Below, in pieces: positions 32,577 to 44,527 of a DNA stretch of 64,000 nucleotides. The stretch lies in contig CATQJL010000305.1 in the NCBI GenBank assembly GCA_958299035.1, positions 61,086,486 to 61,150,485 of the forward strand, read 5' to 3'. Source of the DNA: Cylicocyclus nassatus (lineage: Eukaryota > Nematoda > Chromadorea > Rhabditida > Strongylidae). The stretch's first letter is position 1; each line of letters begins with the position of its first letter. A program made the translations under genes and the position numbers. The notes beneath the pieces are model-generated. The model did not search any database. It was not told where the DNA came from and was given only the letters and a program-made list of their open reading frames with translations.

Positions 32577-35296
32577 CACGTTGACGACAGTGTCGCGCAA
32601 TGGTGCGCGACAGGCAGTCTGTCCCTGTGGACGATGTCGCGCAATGGTCAGGGGTGCGATAGGTGGAGCCGGGCCCCCCAAAAGTGAAGGTGGTTCCAGC
32701 TACCACTGGCCGGCCAAAAGTAAAGGTGGTAGTGCCGGACACTCACCTTCCAAAAACGTCGACCCGGGGGGAGGGCGTTAACGTCGACTGAGCCTATCCT
32801 TCCAGGTCGTTCCGAGAGTGCGCGGAAATTAAGCAAAACAAACGCAAAAAAAAATTATTGAAAGCATATTTTTATGTATACGGCGGCATATATGTATATT
32901 TAAAACAAACGTGTTATCAAATGGTGTGTTTTGAAGTGAGAGTCAGCGAGACTTCACAGATTTCATCAAGTAAATTTTGTTATAACACACTGCGAAGAAA
33001 GTAGGCCGATCCAGGCAGTAACCGCCGAGAACCAGAATTTTGAATAATAAAATAACGATAAATTATGCGAAATTTCCACTTTTATAAATCTTGCGGTTGA
33101 AGATGTCAGCAATTGCGACTTCATAGGATTTAAAGGGCAAGTGTTGTTCTACGAGATGGTGAAACAATCAGTTTGATTTGAGGGGTGGCCGCCGAGAACG
33201 AGAATTTCAAAAAATTAAGCGATTTTAGGTTACTTAATGACAGCTGACGTTCAGACTTATAAATCTGGAATGCGAAAGTGTGCAATGTTGCGACTTCATA
33301 AGTTTTGTAGGGTAAGAATTGCTCTATCGGACTATGCCTTAGCCGAACCGATCCATCAAGATAACGCCGAGATTCAGGCTCTTAAAAAAACAGGTGAAAA
33401 ACCGCTTTTGATTTCAACAGCTCATAACTTCTTCAGAATTGCATGAATCATGTTGCGACTTCATAGGTTAGATTCTCCTCATCAAGAGCTTTCAGATGAT
33501 ATATAATTTGGGGGGGGGGGGTTCAATGATTTTTGCGGCTCTAACCCAGGGTGGAGACTTTTCATCCCAAAGTCTCGGGTATATGTCAAGAATAACGATA
33601 GGTGGCAATAGTGGCACCCTGAGTGCCCGGGTGTCAATAAACGGTGCACTGGTAGCACCGCCACAGCAGCGGACGATCTTACGCAGGCCTTACATTTTGG
33701 AGCGGTAAATGCCCAAAACTTTGTTTTTCTTCAAAAATCCTTTATGTTAAGGCTTCTGCTATTTTAGATGGAAATAATCAGCAATCATATCGCCATAAAC
33801 ATGCGATAAATATGTTTTGGGCTCAATTTAGCATGTGAAATACGTAAGCTTCTTTAGTCGTTGTAGAAAAAAACGAAAAAAAAACGAACTTCAATGAAGA
33901 GAACTGAAGTTTGAATAATTTCTCTCAACTTCATGATGAGTGAGGGTGGGCTGTTCTGTGCGCGCGAGCAGCTGGCAGCTAGCTGCTGGCAGAGCTATCG
34001 TTATTCTTGACCGCCACCCCAAAGTCTCCACCTCGCCCATGTTAATGTATTGGCCGGAGACCGTCAGTGGAGACTTTGGGGTGAAAAGTCTCCACCCCCG
34101 GGCATATACCGTAAGAGGCACGAAACCCCCACATATTATATATCATCTGAAAGCTCTTGATGAGAAGAATCTAAACTATGAAGTCGCAACATGATTCATG
34201 CAATTCTGAAGAAGTTATGAGCTGTTGAATTCCAAAAAGCGGTTTTTTTACCTGTTTTTTCAAGAGCCTGAATCTCGGCGCTATCTTGATGGATCGGTAC
34301 GGCTAAGGCATAATCCGATAGAGCAATTCTTACCCTACAAAACTTATGAAGTCGCAACATTGCACACTTTCACATTCCAGATTTATAGGAGTCTGAACGT
34401 CAGCTGTCACTAAGTAACCTAAAATCGCTTGATTTTTAAAAATCCTCGTTCTCGGCGGTCACTGCTCAGATCGACCTGAATCTTTCACTGTCTGGTAGAA
34501 CAACACTTGCCCTTTAAATCCTATGAAGTCGCAATTGCTGACATCTTCAACCACCAGATTTATAACAGTGGAAAATTCGCATGATTTATCGTTATTTTAT
34601 TATTCAAAATTCTGGTTCTCGACGGTTACTGCCTAGACCGACTTACTACATAGATATATGCTCTCAATACTTTCTTTTGCGTTTCTTTTTCTTTTTTGCT
34701 TCTTTTAAGCTTCAGCAAAAAATTTTTTTCAAACTCAAAAGTGAAGGTGGTCACCCCGTACCAACTCAAAAGTGAAGGTAGGCGGAGACTCGGCTCCGAC
34801 TATCGCACCTAAGGCAATGGTGCGCGACACCCTAAATACCAGTTCTAATGTGCACAATGGCTCCAATATGTGTACACATAATCAACTTAGGCTCAGAAGT
34901 TTTCATGTTTGCCCCGCCCCTCTTTTGGCAAACTCCGCCCACTCCGTTGCCTTCTATAATAAACTTTTTTCGTTCTCAAATCGCAAAGAGAAGCTCGTAG
35001 ATGACTGGGGAACCTCGAATAATCTTAACTTTGACCCCGCCCCCATCATGCAGGCCCCACCCCCTGAGTGACAAGCTCCGCCCACTTTTCAAAAATGCCG
35101 GAATTTGCATGAATTCATTAATTTTGAGCAATTTCCAGCATTTTTGAAGAATGGGCGGGGCTTGCCAAAAGTGTGCGGAGCTACCCCGCCCACTTAGATG
35201 CATGCATACATACATACATGCAGCCGGCTGTAAAGAGGCCCGGAAACGGTTCGTCCACAGGGGCAGACCTCAAAAAAACAGCTCGTCGTCAACGTG
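32577..35296. mobile_element. TTAA-flanked, piggyBac-like non-autonomous element
   Basis: TTAA at 32573-32576 and 35297-35300 flank ends CACGTTGACGACAGTG and, inverted, CACGTTGACGACGAGC. A TCCCTGTGGACGA-type subterminal block is shared further in. TTAA target sites are the hallmark of piggyBac-type transposition. The 2.72-kb interior holds GTCGCGCAATGGTGCGCGAC palindromic words, CAAAAGTGAAGGTGGT repeats on both sides and a large foldback (33000-34648), but no transposase. Confidence 0.8.
33000..34648. repeat. 1.65-kb foldback with arms of about 570 bp
   Basis: The left arm (about 33000-33570) and right arm (about 34060-34648) are inverted copies. Matching pairs include GGCAGTAACCGCCGAGAACC with GGTTCTCGACGGTTACTGCC, TGACATCTTCAACC with GGTTGAAGATGTCA, CGAACCGATCCATCAAGATA with TATCTTGATGGATCGGTACG, and GAGCTTTCAGATGATATATA with TATATCATCTGAAAGCTC. 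The loop is about 490 bp. A transcript through it would fold into long double-stranded RNA. It is nested wholly inside the TTAA element. Confidence 0.85.
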
Positions 35297-35304
35297 TTAA
35301 TATA

Positions 35305-37285
35305 TACTGATTTGCGCATTATGATGTCATTAGAAACTTGATTTGTTGCTGCAGGCTCAAAAATTGAGAATTTGTGGCCTCAAGAGTTGGAAAATCACAT
35401 AATGATGGTCAATCTAACAATTTTCTGTGGAATTTATCACGATACAGATTGCAGTGCTTTGGAACTTGGATAGTACCAATGTCGACGAAGTTTTCTTGCC
35501 TTGATATTCTAGGCGCTGCCCTACAATCTGTCTCCAATTATTTTTAGAACCGAAAAGCCTGATCGTGCAACTCCTTCTAGATCAGTGTGCATCATCAGTA
35601 CATCTTTTGTGATTATCAGAAAAACGTGAATGATTACTGGCAGCGAGTAACATTATGACATCAATCCTGAAATGAAAAAAGAAAAGTGGAAGGAATTCTG
35701 AGTGACATCATTCTATTGAGCTTTGAACAAATCGTATTTTTTTGAAACTATGGATGAGTGATTTTCAAATTTGCAAAAAAAAAATTTAATTTATAGAAGG
35801 AATTATCTCTGAAGAGAGCACTTCAGTGTGAATTGGAACATAGAATCTGTTTGAATGGAATTTATTTCTCAAAAAAAGAAATTCGCCATGTTGAGAAAGT
35901 AAAGATAAGAAAATTTGATTTTTTAGCAGAAGATTTTTTAGCAGCAGCCCAAAATATGTATCGATACTCGCTGATTAGGAAAACTTGTCTAAATCCAAAT
36001 ACTAAATCACTGTTCCCTATGTACCTCCAAAACATGAAAACGAAGCTTAAAAATCGCAGAATAGCTTCAGGAATTTCACCCTCAGTAAGAGTAAGTGTTT
36101 CTTAGTGTAATCAGAAATTCTAGATAGTTGGTATGTGATAGAAGAAGTTTTGAACTATTCCCCACACAAAATTTTCAAAAAGAAAAGCCAAACTTGAAGT
36201 TGTTTATGGCCAACTGATATTTTAAGAGCCGATACGAACTTAAACTCTCAAATCGTAGAGAGGATCGTCAATTAAATCAATGCGCCATGCTTTGATAACA
36301 TATCTTAGCTCCCGAAGAGCTCTTTGAATTACTTCCTCATTGAATTTCTCAAAAAAAAAATTCCTTAACCGCTCTAATCACATTCAGTTTTTTTCCTACC
36401 ATGGCATTTTCTACAACGTTAAAACTACGGCTTTCGGTAGGCCGTCAGGTCAAAAAGGTGCCCTAGTTGAAGCTTTACCTGAAAGTCCGAAAGATTGTAA
36501 TAAATTCCCACGACGTTTCATGAAAAACGTACGATTCATCGGTGGATCGTATTCTAGTAAATGTGTCTTCTCTCTTCTATGTGATACATTCAAAAAATAC
36601 CCCGATATGTTAGGGGAACCAAATGCTTTCATAAATACGTCGATAAGGATCAGTGCCAAGTTACAGTATCCTATTGCGCCCAATGAAATATTAACAACGG
36701 GTACATGCGCACTGCGATTCGTAGGGACTCGCTGGTGGAGGCCGCATTTTTCACTGACTAGCTCTATGTTTGTCATGGACAGGCAGAACATGTCGCGATA
36801 TATGCAAGATACATCTTTCGCTTAGTGAGAGGTTTTCTTATCTAAATATTGATGGGAGATAACTGGTGAAGCGGAAAAAACTTGAAACAGTAATTAATGA
36901 AATAATTCTATAGCGCAGGAGGTATTCATGCATATCGATCGTTTGCGCGTATAAAAAAGCCAAAAAAGCATGCAGTGCATTTGTTCTATTCCAAAGCGAG
37001 GCTTTCGAAGATCTTAGTGAAAAAAAATTCTTTGGTACTTTTTTCGTCATCTTTTTGCGCATGGCCCAATTATTAATACACAGTCACATTTATATGGCAG
37101 TGGCGGTCCGACTCCCCTCCCCCCCCCCCCAAAAATGGATCACAAAGTTTTAAGAGTTACTGATACAGGTTATAAGAATGTGCAAGTGACTCGTTGATTA
37201 TAAATACTCAAAATAAGTTTTCAAATTTTTCAAAAATTCAACTTGTAAATAATTTTTTTGCCGTCAGGACCCGTTCTAGAAGCCT
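35305..37285 (+). repeat. Segmental duplication, copy A right part
   Basis: Matches 57770-59420 in order: GCGCATTATGATGTCATT, ATGGTCAATCTAACAATTTT, GTGTGCATCATCAG, CATCATTCTATTGAGCTTTG, GTATCGATACTCGCTGATTA, AACGGGTACATGCGCAC, CATGGACAGGCAGAACATGT, and a hAT-type MITE at the end. About 400 bp at 36110-36500 differ between the copies. A 161-codon open frame at 36340-36825 in this copy is not kept in copy B, which has indels, so I do not call it a gene. Confidence 0.8.
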
Positions 37286-37304
37286 CCCTCTGGACCGCCA
37301 CTAG
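37098..37304. mobile_element. hAT-type MITE, short copy
   Basis: CAGTGGCGGTCCGACTCCCC at the left and GGACCGCCACTAG at the right are inverted ends of the family best seen at 52057-52432. The matching position in copy B (near 59268) holds the same element without its left end. No clear 8-bp target duplication remains. Confidence 0.6.
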
Positions 37305-37634
37305 ATCAAAGTTTACACGCCCCCGAGAATGGGTCGCGAAATTTTTGAAACTTACCTACCTGGGTTATAAAAATGTGCAAACGACTTGTTTATTTTTGTA
37401 AATAATTGAAATAATTTTTGAAAGTTTTAAAAATTCAATTAGGCCCTTTGAAAAAAATTTTTTTCGGGGGCGTGGCTGACGAAACGCCCCCTTGTTCCAG
37501 ATTTTAGAGGTTGGGGACCCGCAAAATGAGAAAGCACCCAAAAAAAATTTTCGGAGTGCGTGGCTAGCGCCACGCACCTTCATTTGAAAAATTTTTTTGT
37601 CCCTCCCCGGTCCGAAATCCCGGGACCGCCACTG
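37305..37634. mobile_element. hAT-type MITE, left-truncated copy
   Basis: It begins in the internal sequence CGAGAATGGGTCGCGAAATT, shared with 52057-52432, passes through the GGGGCGTGGCTGACG and GTGCGTGGCTAGCGCCACGC blocks, and ends GGACCGCCACTG at 37634. It abuts the shorter copy, probably by insertion next to or into it. Confidence 0.65.
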
Positions 37635-40180
37635 GCACAAGCCTATCTCTTTGCAACTCCCAGTTTCCCAGCAACATTCTCACTTACAAGGAAAATACTT
37701 GGTGACCCCGGCCATTTGGTATGTGCTGTATATCATACGGTGTATCTCAAAACGCTGATTCTAAATCTGCTCGAAACCTGCTAAACGATCATGTGAAGGT
37801 AGTTATGAATTTTTTCGTAGAAAATTTGCGTACTTTTAGGTGATTAAAATCACTCAATTTGGTCTATTTTACCGTTAGAAGCTATTAAGGAGAATCTTGA
37901 AAGGTGTACGTTGTATTTATACCTATCTAAATCATACTCAGCATTTGAAGAGGAAAGAAAAATTTTTATTAATGATTTTCACCCTCTGCAGTAGGGCAAA
38001 TCATTTGTGAAAAAATAATTGTAATTCCATCCAGGTTCTCGTTTCGCACATATGGAAAACAGTATTCGAACCAGCATTGAAAGGCGCATTTTTTGATATA
38101 CAAACCATTATGAATGACCGAGGTCACCAGGTATTGTTCCCTGCTTAGACTTGTGCACAAACTCCTGCTTCTCATATTTGAGTCGAAATAGTGTTCATTT
38201 TCGAGCTTTTTTGTGCTCTTGTCAAACATTGTGCAAAGGAGCTTTCTAAGATATGAAGGGCAGATTTGAAAAGCCAAGACTCAACTAAAGGCTCGCGTGC
38301 TTTTGAACCCTAAATAAGCATTTTCATAAAGCTTTGATCCAATAGATTCAATGAGCTGGTTTCGCAATTACATACCGTCTGCGCCCTACAGAGGTTCCCA
38401 TGTGAACCTGCTTGCGTCAGGGCCCGGCACGAGGTCGGCAAAAGGGGTTTTCGAAAACGAATTCCCCTTTGACCCAAAAATTTTTTACGAATTCCTCTTT
38501 GACCCCAAAAACGGGACCTTGTGCTTGTGCAAGCAACACTTAAGCAAAAACAAATTATTTTATTGAAAAACTGCCATCAATTCGCAACAAAATAAGAAAA
38601 AACCTGTCCGGATCATTCTTGGGAGTCTAATAATAAGGTAATAACAACAAAACTCCTATGCAGCGTAAATCCCCCCCCCCCCCTCCCCCTCAAGGCTGCG
38701 ACTATGAGATGATAAGCCTTCAAAAATCTGAAGGCCAATATGTGTGATAACAGCAATCGAGTCTAGTGCTCGAACCAAGCCAATCTTTCCTCCTTCTCCT
38801 CTCGTAGTCGCGAAAATCACTGCAGTCAATATACTATGTGATCAAAAAGAGAAGGAGCTGCAGAAAAATCTATCGATGAGGGTAAGGAAATTTGAGCATG
38901 AAAAAATCAAAATTGGTGTAAGTCCAATAGCTTTGTGTCCGAGGTTCTCATGCGAATGTCCCCATTTTCATATATGCCTCCTCCTAAAACAATGTATGAC
39001 AAAAGTGGATATCGAAGGAGCATAAAAGACTGACAACCTTTTTATTTGCTTGATACCCGATCTACTCCGTACTCTTCATGTTGACTCGTCCAAACAATTC
39101 AGAAAAGCTTTGATACACGACACAATTACGGGTGATTGTCTGAAAATCTGGCGTTGTGTATGACAGAAGTTTCCACTCCTCTAATCTCAACAGTTCTCTT
39201 CTCACTGATAGTGCGCATCGCTAAAATTAATGCACCTGGAGGAGGAAAGCAGTTTGCGTACACTTTTATCTTCAAAATCAGCAACATTCGATGAATGAAA
39301 TAATGCCAATGAACAGATATCAACTCACACTTAGTAAGAATGACCGCTAGCTCTACTGATGAATATCCAACAGAGTAGGAAGTTGCAACATTCTACTGAC
39401 ACTTACTCGTGAATTAGATGGTACTACGCCAACTATTTTAAAAAACCGTTTGAACGTTTATCTAGCAAGCTTCGAATTTGATCATGACAAATGCACATTT
39501 ATTGCCCAATTTGAGATAACTACAACTTTTTCCAGAAAAGATCCTTGCAAAATGGGAAATATCACGACAAGTGAAGCTCCGGCGAAATTAAGTAGCGTTC
39601 TGTACCTCTAGCGAAAAGAAACTTTTCGTTTCTAAACAATTTACTTCAAAATGTAGTAGGCAAAAAATTTAGTGCCCAGTTTAGGCAATGCTGTCAATCT
39701 CTGCGGAAAATTTCAGCACCTGCTTTGCTTCCTCAAGAGTGATATGCTTTTGAACTTTACTGAGCCTCACCGTTTGTTTTTGCTACTTTCAAACGGCTCG
39801 AATTTGCGTTACTTCTCAGTTTCAATACTCTGTACACAATTTCCCATAAAAAATGATGCGCGGCCTCAAAGCCATTCGCCTCTTTCTACTGGATGAGCAA
39901 GAAGAGCAAGCAGGAAGAAGAACCCATCAACATGGGTGCATGGCAACGCCCACAGATTGGGTGCGCGGGCCGCGCTGCTGGCCATTAACACGCGCGCGCC
40001 ACATGCATCAAGTGTCTGAGTAAGAAAATGTCGTGCACATGATTTGAACAAATACTATGTAGTATAAAATGTATGTAAAACTCCGAAAAAGAAAAAAAAG
40101 AAGCAAAAAGAAACAACAAGAAAGAAATCACAACGAAAGGTGAAACTGAGTTTGAAAAGAGCTGAAACCAAACTAAACGA
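37635..40180. other. Stretch with no supported gene
   Basis: One short repeat (about 38415-38530: GGGCCCGGCACGAGGTCGGC, CCCCTTTGACCC) recurs inverted at 42655-42766, next to GGGGCTCCGCCCCGG. There is a C14 tract near 38670. The open frame at 38744-39025 (plus) has no recognisable family. The acidic and alanine-rich tail expected for the P2 gene was searched for here on the minus strand and not found. Confidence 0.45.
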
Positions 40181-40404
40181 TCCTTCAGTAATAACCTCGC
40201 CAACAGATTTGCCCTCTAGGCGTGAAATGACAAGCTTGGCTGCTTCAACATCGATGTCAACTCCGACAGCTCCGAGGATGTTTTCCAAATCTTCAAGCTA
40301 AAAAGGAAAATTCAAGACTGTTTAATCAAACTTTTCTGGCTGCTTACCTTGGGCTGTTCATTTCTACCAGCAAGGGCGAAGAGGTAGGCAGAAACGTAGT
40401 GCAT
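40181..40404 (-). CDS. 60S acidic ribosomal protein P2, N-terminal half
   Basis: The product would be the stalk protein P2 of the large ribosomal subunit, which recruits GTPase translation factors. Exon 1 (40404-40348) gives MHYVSAYLFALAGRNEQPK. A 50-bp intron (40347-40298, GTAAGC...TTTTTAG) follows. Exon 2 begins at 40297 with LEDLENILGAVGVDIDVEAA and KLVISRLEGKSVGEVITEG, matching the helical dimerisation domain of P2 from start to its usual end. The next part of P2, an alanine/glycine hinge and acidic tail ending GFGLFD, is not found downstream. Exon 2 is therefore given to the end of the recognisable match. No clear trans-splice acceptor precedes the ATG. It may be a truncated duplicate. 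Confidence 0.68.
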
Positions 40405-40424
40405 TTTACCTGGTACGCGAGATT

Positions 40425-40512
40425 CGGAACCTGTAACACCTAACTCTCTGAGATTGCAAGATTGCGAGATTTGGAACCTGTAGCACCTAACTCTGGAACC
40501 CGTAGCACCTAA
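40425..40512 (+). repeat. Short degenerate repeat upstream of P2
   Basis: GGAACCTGTAACACCTAACT, GGAACCTGTAGCACCTAACT and GGAACCCGTAGCACCTAAC occur at short intervals just upstream of the P2 start. The array is non-coding and may have displaced the normal 5' flank. Confidence 0.6.
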
Positions 40513-40598
40513 CAAACACAGAGATAAGGAAAAATGGAAGGTGAGAAGCTACACGAAAGAGAGTAATGCAAAGCGAAAGTACATGTGATTTGCACTAC

Positions 40599-40691
40599 CT
40601 CGTCAAAAGCTTCGTTCCTTACAGGCTGTTCCGAAGAATCTCCACTTGTGTTCATTCCAGAATCACCATTCTCGTCATAGAAGTCGATCAT
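40599..40691 (-). CDS. Possible first exon of an unknown gene
   Basis: ATG at 40691 follows CTTTTTGCAG|TTTTGTAA, the arrangement expected of a spliced-leader acceptor close to a start codon. The 31 codons read MIDFYDENGDSGMNTSGDSS...NEAFDE and end at GAG|GTAGTG. I could not join it in frame to the P2 exons or to another exon. Function unknown. Confidence 0.35.
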
Positions 40692-40869
40692 TTACAAAAC
40701 TGCAAAAAGACAATTCCGCACACCATCTAGTAAACGAGAATGATCACCTTTTTCTTGTAAGCAATGTTCTAACAACATGCAGGATTTGGGAAATGCGCAC
40801 ATTCAACTGCATTGCACATTCAAGGTAATCACAATGAAGAAAGCTTGCAAAGTACAGCGTATACCTAAG

Positions 40870-41070
40870 GGCTCAGACGGAGTTTACGCGATTTGATCGT
40901 CGCGATTCAATCGCCGCGATCAGCATTCATTTCCATGTTACATTCAAAAATTTCGGGCTGGAAAGGTATCACAACCGAAATGCAAGCTGGTCGACATGCA
41001 ATGAACTCGTGACAGTTGTCTGGTCGCGATTGAATCGCGACGATCAAATCGCGTAAACTCTGCCCGAGGC
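40870..41070. mobile_element. 201-bp MITE with long inverted ends, 5-bp duplication
   Basis: Ends GGCTCAGACGGAGTTTACGC and, inverted, GCCTCGGGCAGAGTTTACGC continue GATTTGATCGTCGCGATTCA with almost no mismatch, about 45 bp in all. CTAAG is present on both sides (40865-40869 and 41071-41075), a 5-bp target duplication. The centre is only about 110 bp. The superfamily is not clear from these ends. Confidence 0.8.
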
Positions 41071-41238
41071 CTAAGGCAACAATTCTTATAATCAAAGTTG
41101 TTGGGCTCAGCTACAATTATCGCGGTTTATAATGAAAACTGCGGCAAGCTAATAACAACATCAAGCGACGAAAAAGTTTAAAAAAAGGCAAAACTTCAAG
41201 AACGATAAAACTGATAAAACACTAGAAACGAACTATAC

Positions 41239-41533
41239 CTCGAAGTCGCGGCTGACTTCACTTCTTGGAGTATCTAGCATACTTTCAGACGATCTATTGG
41301 GATAAATAGATAATCCTGCCATCGAAGAAGGCAGGGTCGATCAATGAGAAGGAACTGAATGGTGAAGTAAATGCGATGACGAATAATAAGCTCCGAAAAC
41401 TACCTTCAGCGCTAGAGAGAGTTGCTGTAAGTAAGAATTAGGTAAAGGTTGCTGCAGGTAAAAGCTATCGTCGTCGCTTCCTTCCTCCAGACGACAATCA
41501 CCGCACGCAAGAGCCTCACGTTGGAAATATTCT
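41239..41533 (-). CDS. Possible exon pair of unknown gene
   Basis: Two open blocks with splice-like borders. 41533-41404 follows GTGTTTAG and reads EYFQREALACGDCRLEEGSD...YLQQLSLALK up to AAG|GTAGTT. 41315-41239 follows GATGGCAG and reads SSESMLDTPRSEVSRDFE up to GAG|GTATAG. The phases do not join directly, so either an exon is missing or one block is chance. The sequence looks like low-complexity protein and I do not recognise it. Confidence 0.3.
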
Positions 41534-44094
41534 CTAAACACGAAAGTTACGTAAGAGGAATACGAATAAAATACGAAAGAGCAATGCAAGATGCGAAGTG
41601 AAGTAGAAGAAGTATAGAAGCGATGAAATATCAGAGTGACGCTGTTATAGGACTCAGCGACGCCGATCGATTTGGAGCGCGCTTTCCTCCTTGGGAAACG
41701 GGGCTGTTGAGGCTATTTTTGCCTCTAGCAATGAGGGGAGGAGAAGGTTTGGAACCAAATTTTCAATATGTACTAATCTTTAGGCGTACAGTAAATTTAC
41801 GTAAAAATTTTGAAAAAATTATGTGATTTGAGAGTTTTGCCGACCTCAGGTGGGAATTAGGTCGGCAAATGCCGACCTAATTTGGAAATTAGTTAAGCAC
41901 GCGCTTTATTCACATAAGTTTTTCATAATATTTCATACTTTATTACTTAGTCCTATTGCGGATATACACATTGAGTCCCGCGCGATTTCGTTTTCTTTGC
42001 GTTGCAAACGAGCCATTTTTCCATTTTCTTGATAGTGGGAAATTTCCAGACAAAAGCTTGCCACAACATTCAGTCACATAATTTTTCAATGAAACTTCTA
42101 TGTTAAGCCCTGCAGGCCTGTTTTCATCTACCTACCAAGTTTCATACCATAACGTCATCTGTGCGCTGTAAACGAGCCATTTGAATTCACATCTTCATTT
42201 ACCAGTTTTGCAAAACTTTCGGAATGCTTATTACTCGTTCCGTTCACATAAGTTTTTCATAATTTTTCATACTCTGTTTCCACTAGCCTCTCTCCGTTCG
42301 CTTACAAAATTTAGTGTCATATCGTTACGCATACATTGAGAACTAGTCATGTATGCTGTGACAAATAGCATCGTTTAAACGACGTCGCGCGCGCGGCAGT
42401 TAGCGAAGGCGCGACGTGACGCGCGCGAACTCTGCTGTGCCTCTATTGATTGAGGTAAGTTGAGATAATATGACATGCTCAGATACGCAGAGTGAGGCAA
42501 CGGCTGTGGAAAATTGACCACTCAGAGTCAGTGTAACGCTATTCGCTGCTCTTTTTTGCATAGTAGACATTCTGATAAAGTTGTAACGCTATGATATTTC
42601 ATTCTATGCAGTCCAGATGAGAAGGGCTCAGCTTTGCCATCGTAACCATCAATTTTTTTTTCCGGGGCTCCGCCCCGGACCCCGCAAAAACGATTTCCCC
42701 TTTGCTTTTTGGCCCCAAAACGATTTCCAGCTTGTCATTTGCCGACCTCGTGCCGGGCCCTGGCTTGCGTACGTGGTGCGACGCTGCCTTTCGCTCTTTT
42801 TGACACGTTTCTCCTGAGATTTCAACGGAAGTATCCGAGCTTAACACGTTCAAAAGTGCGAAAGGCAGTGAGATGACGTGGTACCTATGGGAACCTTGCT
42901 GGGGAACAAACGATATCTGAAGCCGCATTCATGCAAAAACGTGATCTAGACCAACTTGCAATAAAATGACGTGGAAATGCAGGGAAACAACTGGAAAGGG
43001 AAAGGACGCGAGAGAGGACAAGCACTAGAGTCATACAATTATTCGCTTGCACAAAATTGTCGAATAATCGGATAACTATTGAAAATGAATAATCGAATGT
43101 TCGAATATATTCAAAAATCACAAAGTCCAAAGTCCGAGAGCAATATCGTTTTTGTACGTTTACAGGACTTAATGTATGACAGCAAATCAAAAACGTTATT
43201 TCAAGCTTCATTTATTTCTAAACGATCGGTACACATGAAAAAGCATGAAATCAGTGAAGTGAAGTTGCCACGTATTTTCTGAGCACAAGGAGTCTTTTTG
43301 GTGTAAAATAAAGAGCTTGGAAAAAGTAATGCTTGTTTGAACTCAAGAGCGCGAAGAAGAAAACGTTTGTTACTACAATAATAACATTTATTATTTCATA
43401 AAATTCAGCTCAAAGATTTTACGAGGATTGCGAGTAGGGTGGATTACTGGTAGTTCTGTGGAGCTTGCTTTGCCACATAGAATGAATATAGATTGTAAGA
43501 AATTTCTCGGATACGAGCATACCAGGGCCCATAGTAATCCATCCTATCTGCCGGCATCTCATGCCTTCAGCTCGCCCTGATGTCGACCCGAGGTACCTGA
43601 AATCTCAAAATGCCTCCGGGGACCTCCAGGCCAATCTAATCATCTATTTTTTGTGTTACAGTCTATTTTGCTGTCGAAATAGTATGGGGATTGAAAGGAA
43701 AAACATAAAATGTTTTCGTTTGCCATTTATTTGACCCGAAGTATGAACCTGCCGACAGGTTCACGATCTGTTTTCGTCGTTGAATAGCCATCTCGCCTTC
43801 AGCCTCTCGGCAAATCAGAAAGTGCACGAGATAGTGTGTCTTAGTGGAGTGCGACCTGCCGGCATCTCGACGTGCCCCTACCCGTCCAGATGCCGGCATC
43901 TTTGCCGACGGCGTCTGTGAGATTGCGTCGCGCGGCAATATCACACAAAGTACGTCCAGCAAAAGAATCAAAAAAATTTACTTTTTTGCCGAAAAAAAAA
44001 CTATCATTTTTGACATTATATGGGTTTTTCTCATCCAAATTGATGATATGCATGCACAAAAAAGTCTAGTGATATTATGAAATCATAAAGAACG
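41534..44094. other. Stretch with no supported gene
   Basis: It holds the inverted short repeat at 42655-42766 (partner near 38415-38530), a GTCGGCAAATGCCGAC palindrome near 41861-41876, GC-rich patches near 42385-42430, and TGCCGGCATC words at 43550-43910. Open frames are short and unrecognised. Confidence 0.45.
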
Positions 44095-44379
44095 CCATTT
44101 TCATTTTACAATAGCTTTAAATCTCATTGCAACGATTTCGTCTCTCGCTTGCTCTTGTGAGTGTTTTCAGCTTTTTTGACGGGTAATTACATTTCTGACA
44201 AATACTAGGAACTTGGTTATTACGGTTTACCTTGGATAACTTTGGAAAAAGCATCACAGTAAACTGGAAGTTTCACAATCGAAATCGGCGGCTTCGACTA
44301 CCAAAGTATAAGAATTTACGGCTTGTTTGGTTTTGTTTTGAGGCAGAATATGGCCTCCAATGGCCTAAGTCCTTGTCGG

Positions 44380-44525
44380 AAGTTCCCACTGTAACCCTAC
44401 AGTAAAGAAGAGCGATCGGTGATCGAAGCCAGCTCTACAAAACCGTACCTGAAGCAAGGCAGAAGACTTGTTGGAAAGAAAGATATTAACGATCAAACAG
44501 TGTATACATACTTTACGGACACGTA
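44380..44525 (-). mobile_element. Right-hand fragment of the CAGTGTCC MITE family
   Basis: It shares CCTACAGTAAAGAAGAGCGA, ACCGTACCTGAAGCA, TTAACGATCAAACAGTGT and a GGACACGTA end with the right halves of 18071-18731 and 48286-49418. The left half was not recognised. The next element begins at the TA directly beside it. Confidence 0.55.
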
Positions 44526-44527
44526 TA

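Larger units (their letters stand above)
28701..35304. other. 6.6-kb block absent from copy B
   Basis: Copy B passes directly from ACCAAGTTCTGCAATT to ACTTGCGCATTATGAC at about 57770. Copy A has the same left side at about 28690 (TCAAGTTTTGCAAAT) and the same right side at 35310 (ATTTGCGCATTATGATG). Everything between, namely a minisatellite, two MITEs and a TTAA element, is therefore private to copy A. It was either built up there by insertion or deleted from B. Confidence 0.7.

Noticed and set aside
36340..36825. 161-codon open frame (plus), one of the longer in the window
   Set aside because: It lies in the duplicated segment, and copy B (58790-58990) has indels that break the frame. No recognisable domain; likely chance.
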